Source of the DNA: an uncultured Actinomycetes bacterium
GTDB lineage: Bacteria > Actinomycetota > Acidimicrobiia > Acidimicrobiales > RAAP-2
NCBI GenBank assembly: GCA_903893745.1
Contig: CAITNF010000017.1
Span: 1 to 64,000 of the forward strand
Length of the DNA stretch: 64,000 nt
Reading direction: 5' to 3'
In this document: piece after piece, positions 63,033-64,000 of the stretch
How positions within the stretch are numbered: the first letter of the stretch is position 1
How the letters are laid out: each line of letters opens with the position of its first letter
Notes under the pieces: generated by a model
Told to the model about the DNA's origin: nothing
Seen by the model: the letters and a program-made list of their open reading frames with translations, nothing else
Databases searched by the model: none
Position numbers and translations under genes: made by a program

Positions 63033-63724
63033 CGACGAGCTTTGGACTGTGGTGGGCGAGGGTTTCGGGGGAATGGACCAGACGACGTTGGAACGCCGGG
63101 ACGTCGAGGGCCGCTGGGCGTGAGTTTGGGGTTGAGCCGAGGGGCCGGAGCAGCGGCGAGTGGTGAGAGCGCCGTACGTCCGGCGGCTCGCGCCGGACGA
63201 CCAAGAAACCGCCACAGCGCAGCGCTTACGACGGCCAACGTGCAGAGTCCTACCAGGATGAGGCCAAATCCGTGACGCGCGTCAGAGCCGGTGAGGAATC
63301 CATGCACGAGTGACGTCGTCACCCCGAGCCAACTAAACCAGTGAATAAATCGCCAAGTCTGATTCTTGATTCGAAGTTTAAGCAGGCTCGACACCCAGAC
63401 CGCCAAAATTAGGTCGAACGCCACTGCGCCCAGGGCGACTGGCACGCGCTTATAACTCGACGTCATTGGAATGAAGGCGGAGATGAGCCCGGTTGAGACG
63501 TAACTGTCGACGACTGTAGTGAGGATGTGCAGTCCTAAAAAGACGATGGCCACGATCGAGAGCGATCGGTGCAGTTCGTTAATTTCAAAACGCCCCACGA
63601 TGGTGCCCCCAATACGATTGGCGACGAAAGTTCCCAAGGTGACGACCAAGGTGAAGAGAATCATGGCGACCATACCCGTCGCTCGCGACGTGTACCAGAG
63701 GTAAGGGGTCGTAATGGCTAACAC
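63029..63724 (-). CDS. Ferric-reductase-like transmembrane protein
   Basis: 231 residues from a GTG. Six membrane segments in the first 180 residues with paired histidines (NELHRSLSIV, FLGLHILTTV, FIHWFSWLGV, SLVHGFLTG) that could bind two hemes. The C-terminal tail is Pro/Arg-rich. It is likely the membrane electron carrier of the operon. Overlaps the ApbE gene at its start and the NuoF-like gene at its stop. Confidence 0.85.
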   Translation of the reverse strand: MLAITTPYLWYTSRATGMVAMILFTLVVTLGTFVANRIGGTIVGRFEINELHRSLSIVAIVFLGLHILTTVVDSYVSTGLISAFIPMTSSYKRVPVALGAVAFDLILAVWVSSLLKLRIKNQTWRFIHWFSWLGVTTSLVHGFLTGSDARHGFGLILVGLCTLAVVSAALWRFLGRPARAAGRTALSPLAAAPAPRLNPKLTPSGPRRPGVPTSSGPFPRNPRPPQSKARR

Positions 63725-64000
63725 GGTGCAACACCTTCTTCAGTGGGCCAGCCGCCGACGAATTCAATAGTGCCGTCGTGACGAACGAGACGTGCTGACC
63801 ATCCGGCTTGGGCAATGTGATAGCCCGCCGGTTCGCCCCAAAGCAGGGCCGCGGTGGCAAAGGCGTTCGCGGTGGCGCAACTATCGGCGGCCACGGTGGC
63901 CGTGGCGTACGGGCCCTGAGCAAACGTGCCACTGCGGGGGTCAATGATGTGATTGACCGTCTGGTGACCAACTTGCCACACCCTCGTGGTGCACGACGAG
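63718..64000 (-). CDS. ApbE-family FAD:protein FMN transferase, N-terminus outside window
   Basis: The last ~93 codons are visible: TSSCTTRVWQVGHQTVNHII (ending in HIIDPRSG), then VAADSCATANAFATAALLWG and the end VGGWPTEEGVAPC. HIIDPxxG is the ApbE hallmark. The enzyme covalently attaches FMN to a partner flavoprotein, often a membrane reductase. It heads the visible operon and overlaps the ferric-reductase-like gene by seven bases. Frame is open to the right edge. Confidence 0.88.
   Translation of the reverse strand, partial: SSCTTRVWQVGHQTVNHIIDPRSGTFAQGPYATATVAADSCATANAFATAALLWGEPAGYHIAQAGWSARLVRHDGTIEFVGGWPTEEGVAPC

Noticed and set aside
1-64000. CRISPR arrays, insertion sequences, integrases or phage genes
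   Set aside because: No regularly spaced repeats, no transposase or recombinase motifs and no phage structural genes were seen on either strand.

Overview
The window looks like a chromosome segment of a moderately GC-rich Gram-positive actinobacterium, most likely of the Acidimicrobiia type. The evidence is frequent GTG/TTG starts with ATGA/GTGA gene overlaps, threonine-rich spacers in secreted proteins, the tiny actinobacterial ribosomal proteins bL37 and bS22, a type-specific rsmI / metG-tatD-(wall protein)-rsmA-ispE order, and families common in that phylum (DUF3817, NuoF-like ferric-reductase modules). The phylum assignment is inference from content; there is no rRNA gene to test it.

Layout. 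1-8.4 kb: end of a secreted LolA-like protein, then a FadR-type GntR regulator divergent from a ribose-type ABC importer, which runs on into an amidase and an orphan 5-oxoprolinase subunit A (pxpA). 8.5-22.6 kb: an island-like block bounded by a 48-bp 5' half of a tRNA gene on the left and the intact tRNA-Arg(CCT) on the right. It holds a complete branched-chain-type ABC importer, an alpha/beta hydrolase, an HpcH/HpaI aldolase, a quinone-oxidoreductase-like enzyme, an Lrp/AsnC regulator and E1alpha/E1beta/E2 of a 2-oxoacid dehydrogenase. Both edges carry dead catabolic genes: scoB, cut at the tRNA half, and an enoyl-CoA hydratase with a stop codon and a frameshift. No integrase is present.

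22.7-33 kb: amidohydrolase, L,D-transpeptidase, YbaK deacylase, VOC protein, prolyl-aminopeptidase-like hydrolase, PfkB kinase, sulfatase, haloalkane dehalogenase, TrmO, thymidine kinase, zinc-ribbon protein. 33-37.4 kb: pstSCAB phosphate importer with a PHO-box-like site and a perfect 21-bp hairpin between pstS and the body of pstC. 37.4-45 kb: amidase, acetyltransferase, carbonic anhydrase, AhpD-like protein, P450, NifU-like protein, MarR-MFS pair, acyl-CoA dehydrogenase. 45-49.3 kb: a glycosyltransferase / methyltransferase / (alpha/alpha)6-barrel operon facing a second methyltransferase and a UPF0016 cation transporter. 49.3-55.4 kb: aminopeptidase N, a PfkB kinase, CtaG-like protein, two small membrane proteins, a GDPD phosphodiesterase.

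55.4-61.4 kb is housekeeping: bL37, rsmI, metG, tatD, a PASTA-RlpA-like secreted protein in the place where many actinobacteria keep rpfB, rsmA, ispE, bS22. 61.5-64 kb, minus strand: an ApbE / ferric-reductase-like / NuoF-like / [3Fe-4S] ferredoxin electron-transfer operon, cut by the right edge.

The strongest unusual signals are the tRNA-bounded catabolic block with dead genes at both edges, the amidase-pxpA importer operon, the pstC hairpin, the glycosyltransferase-methyltransferase-barrel cluster and the terminal flavin/iron-sulfur module.
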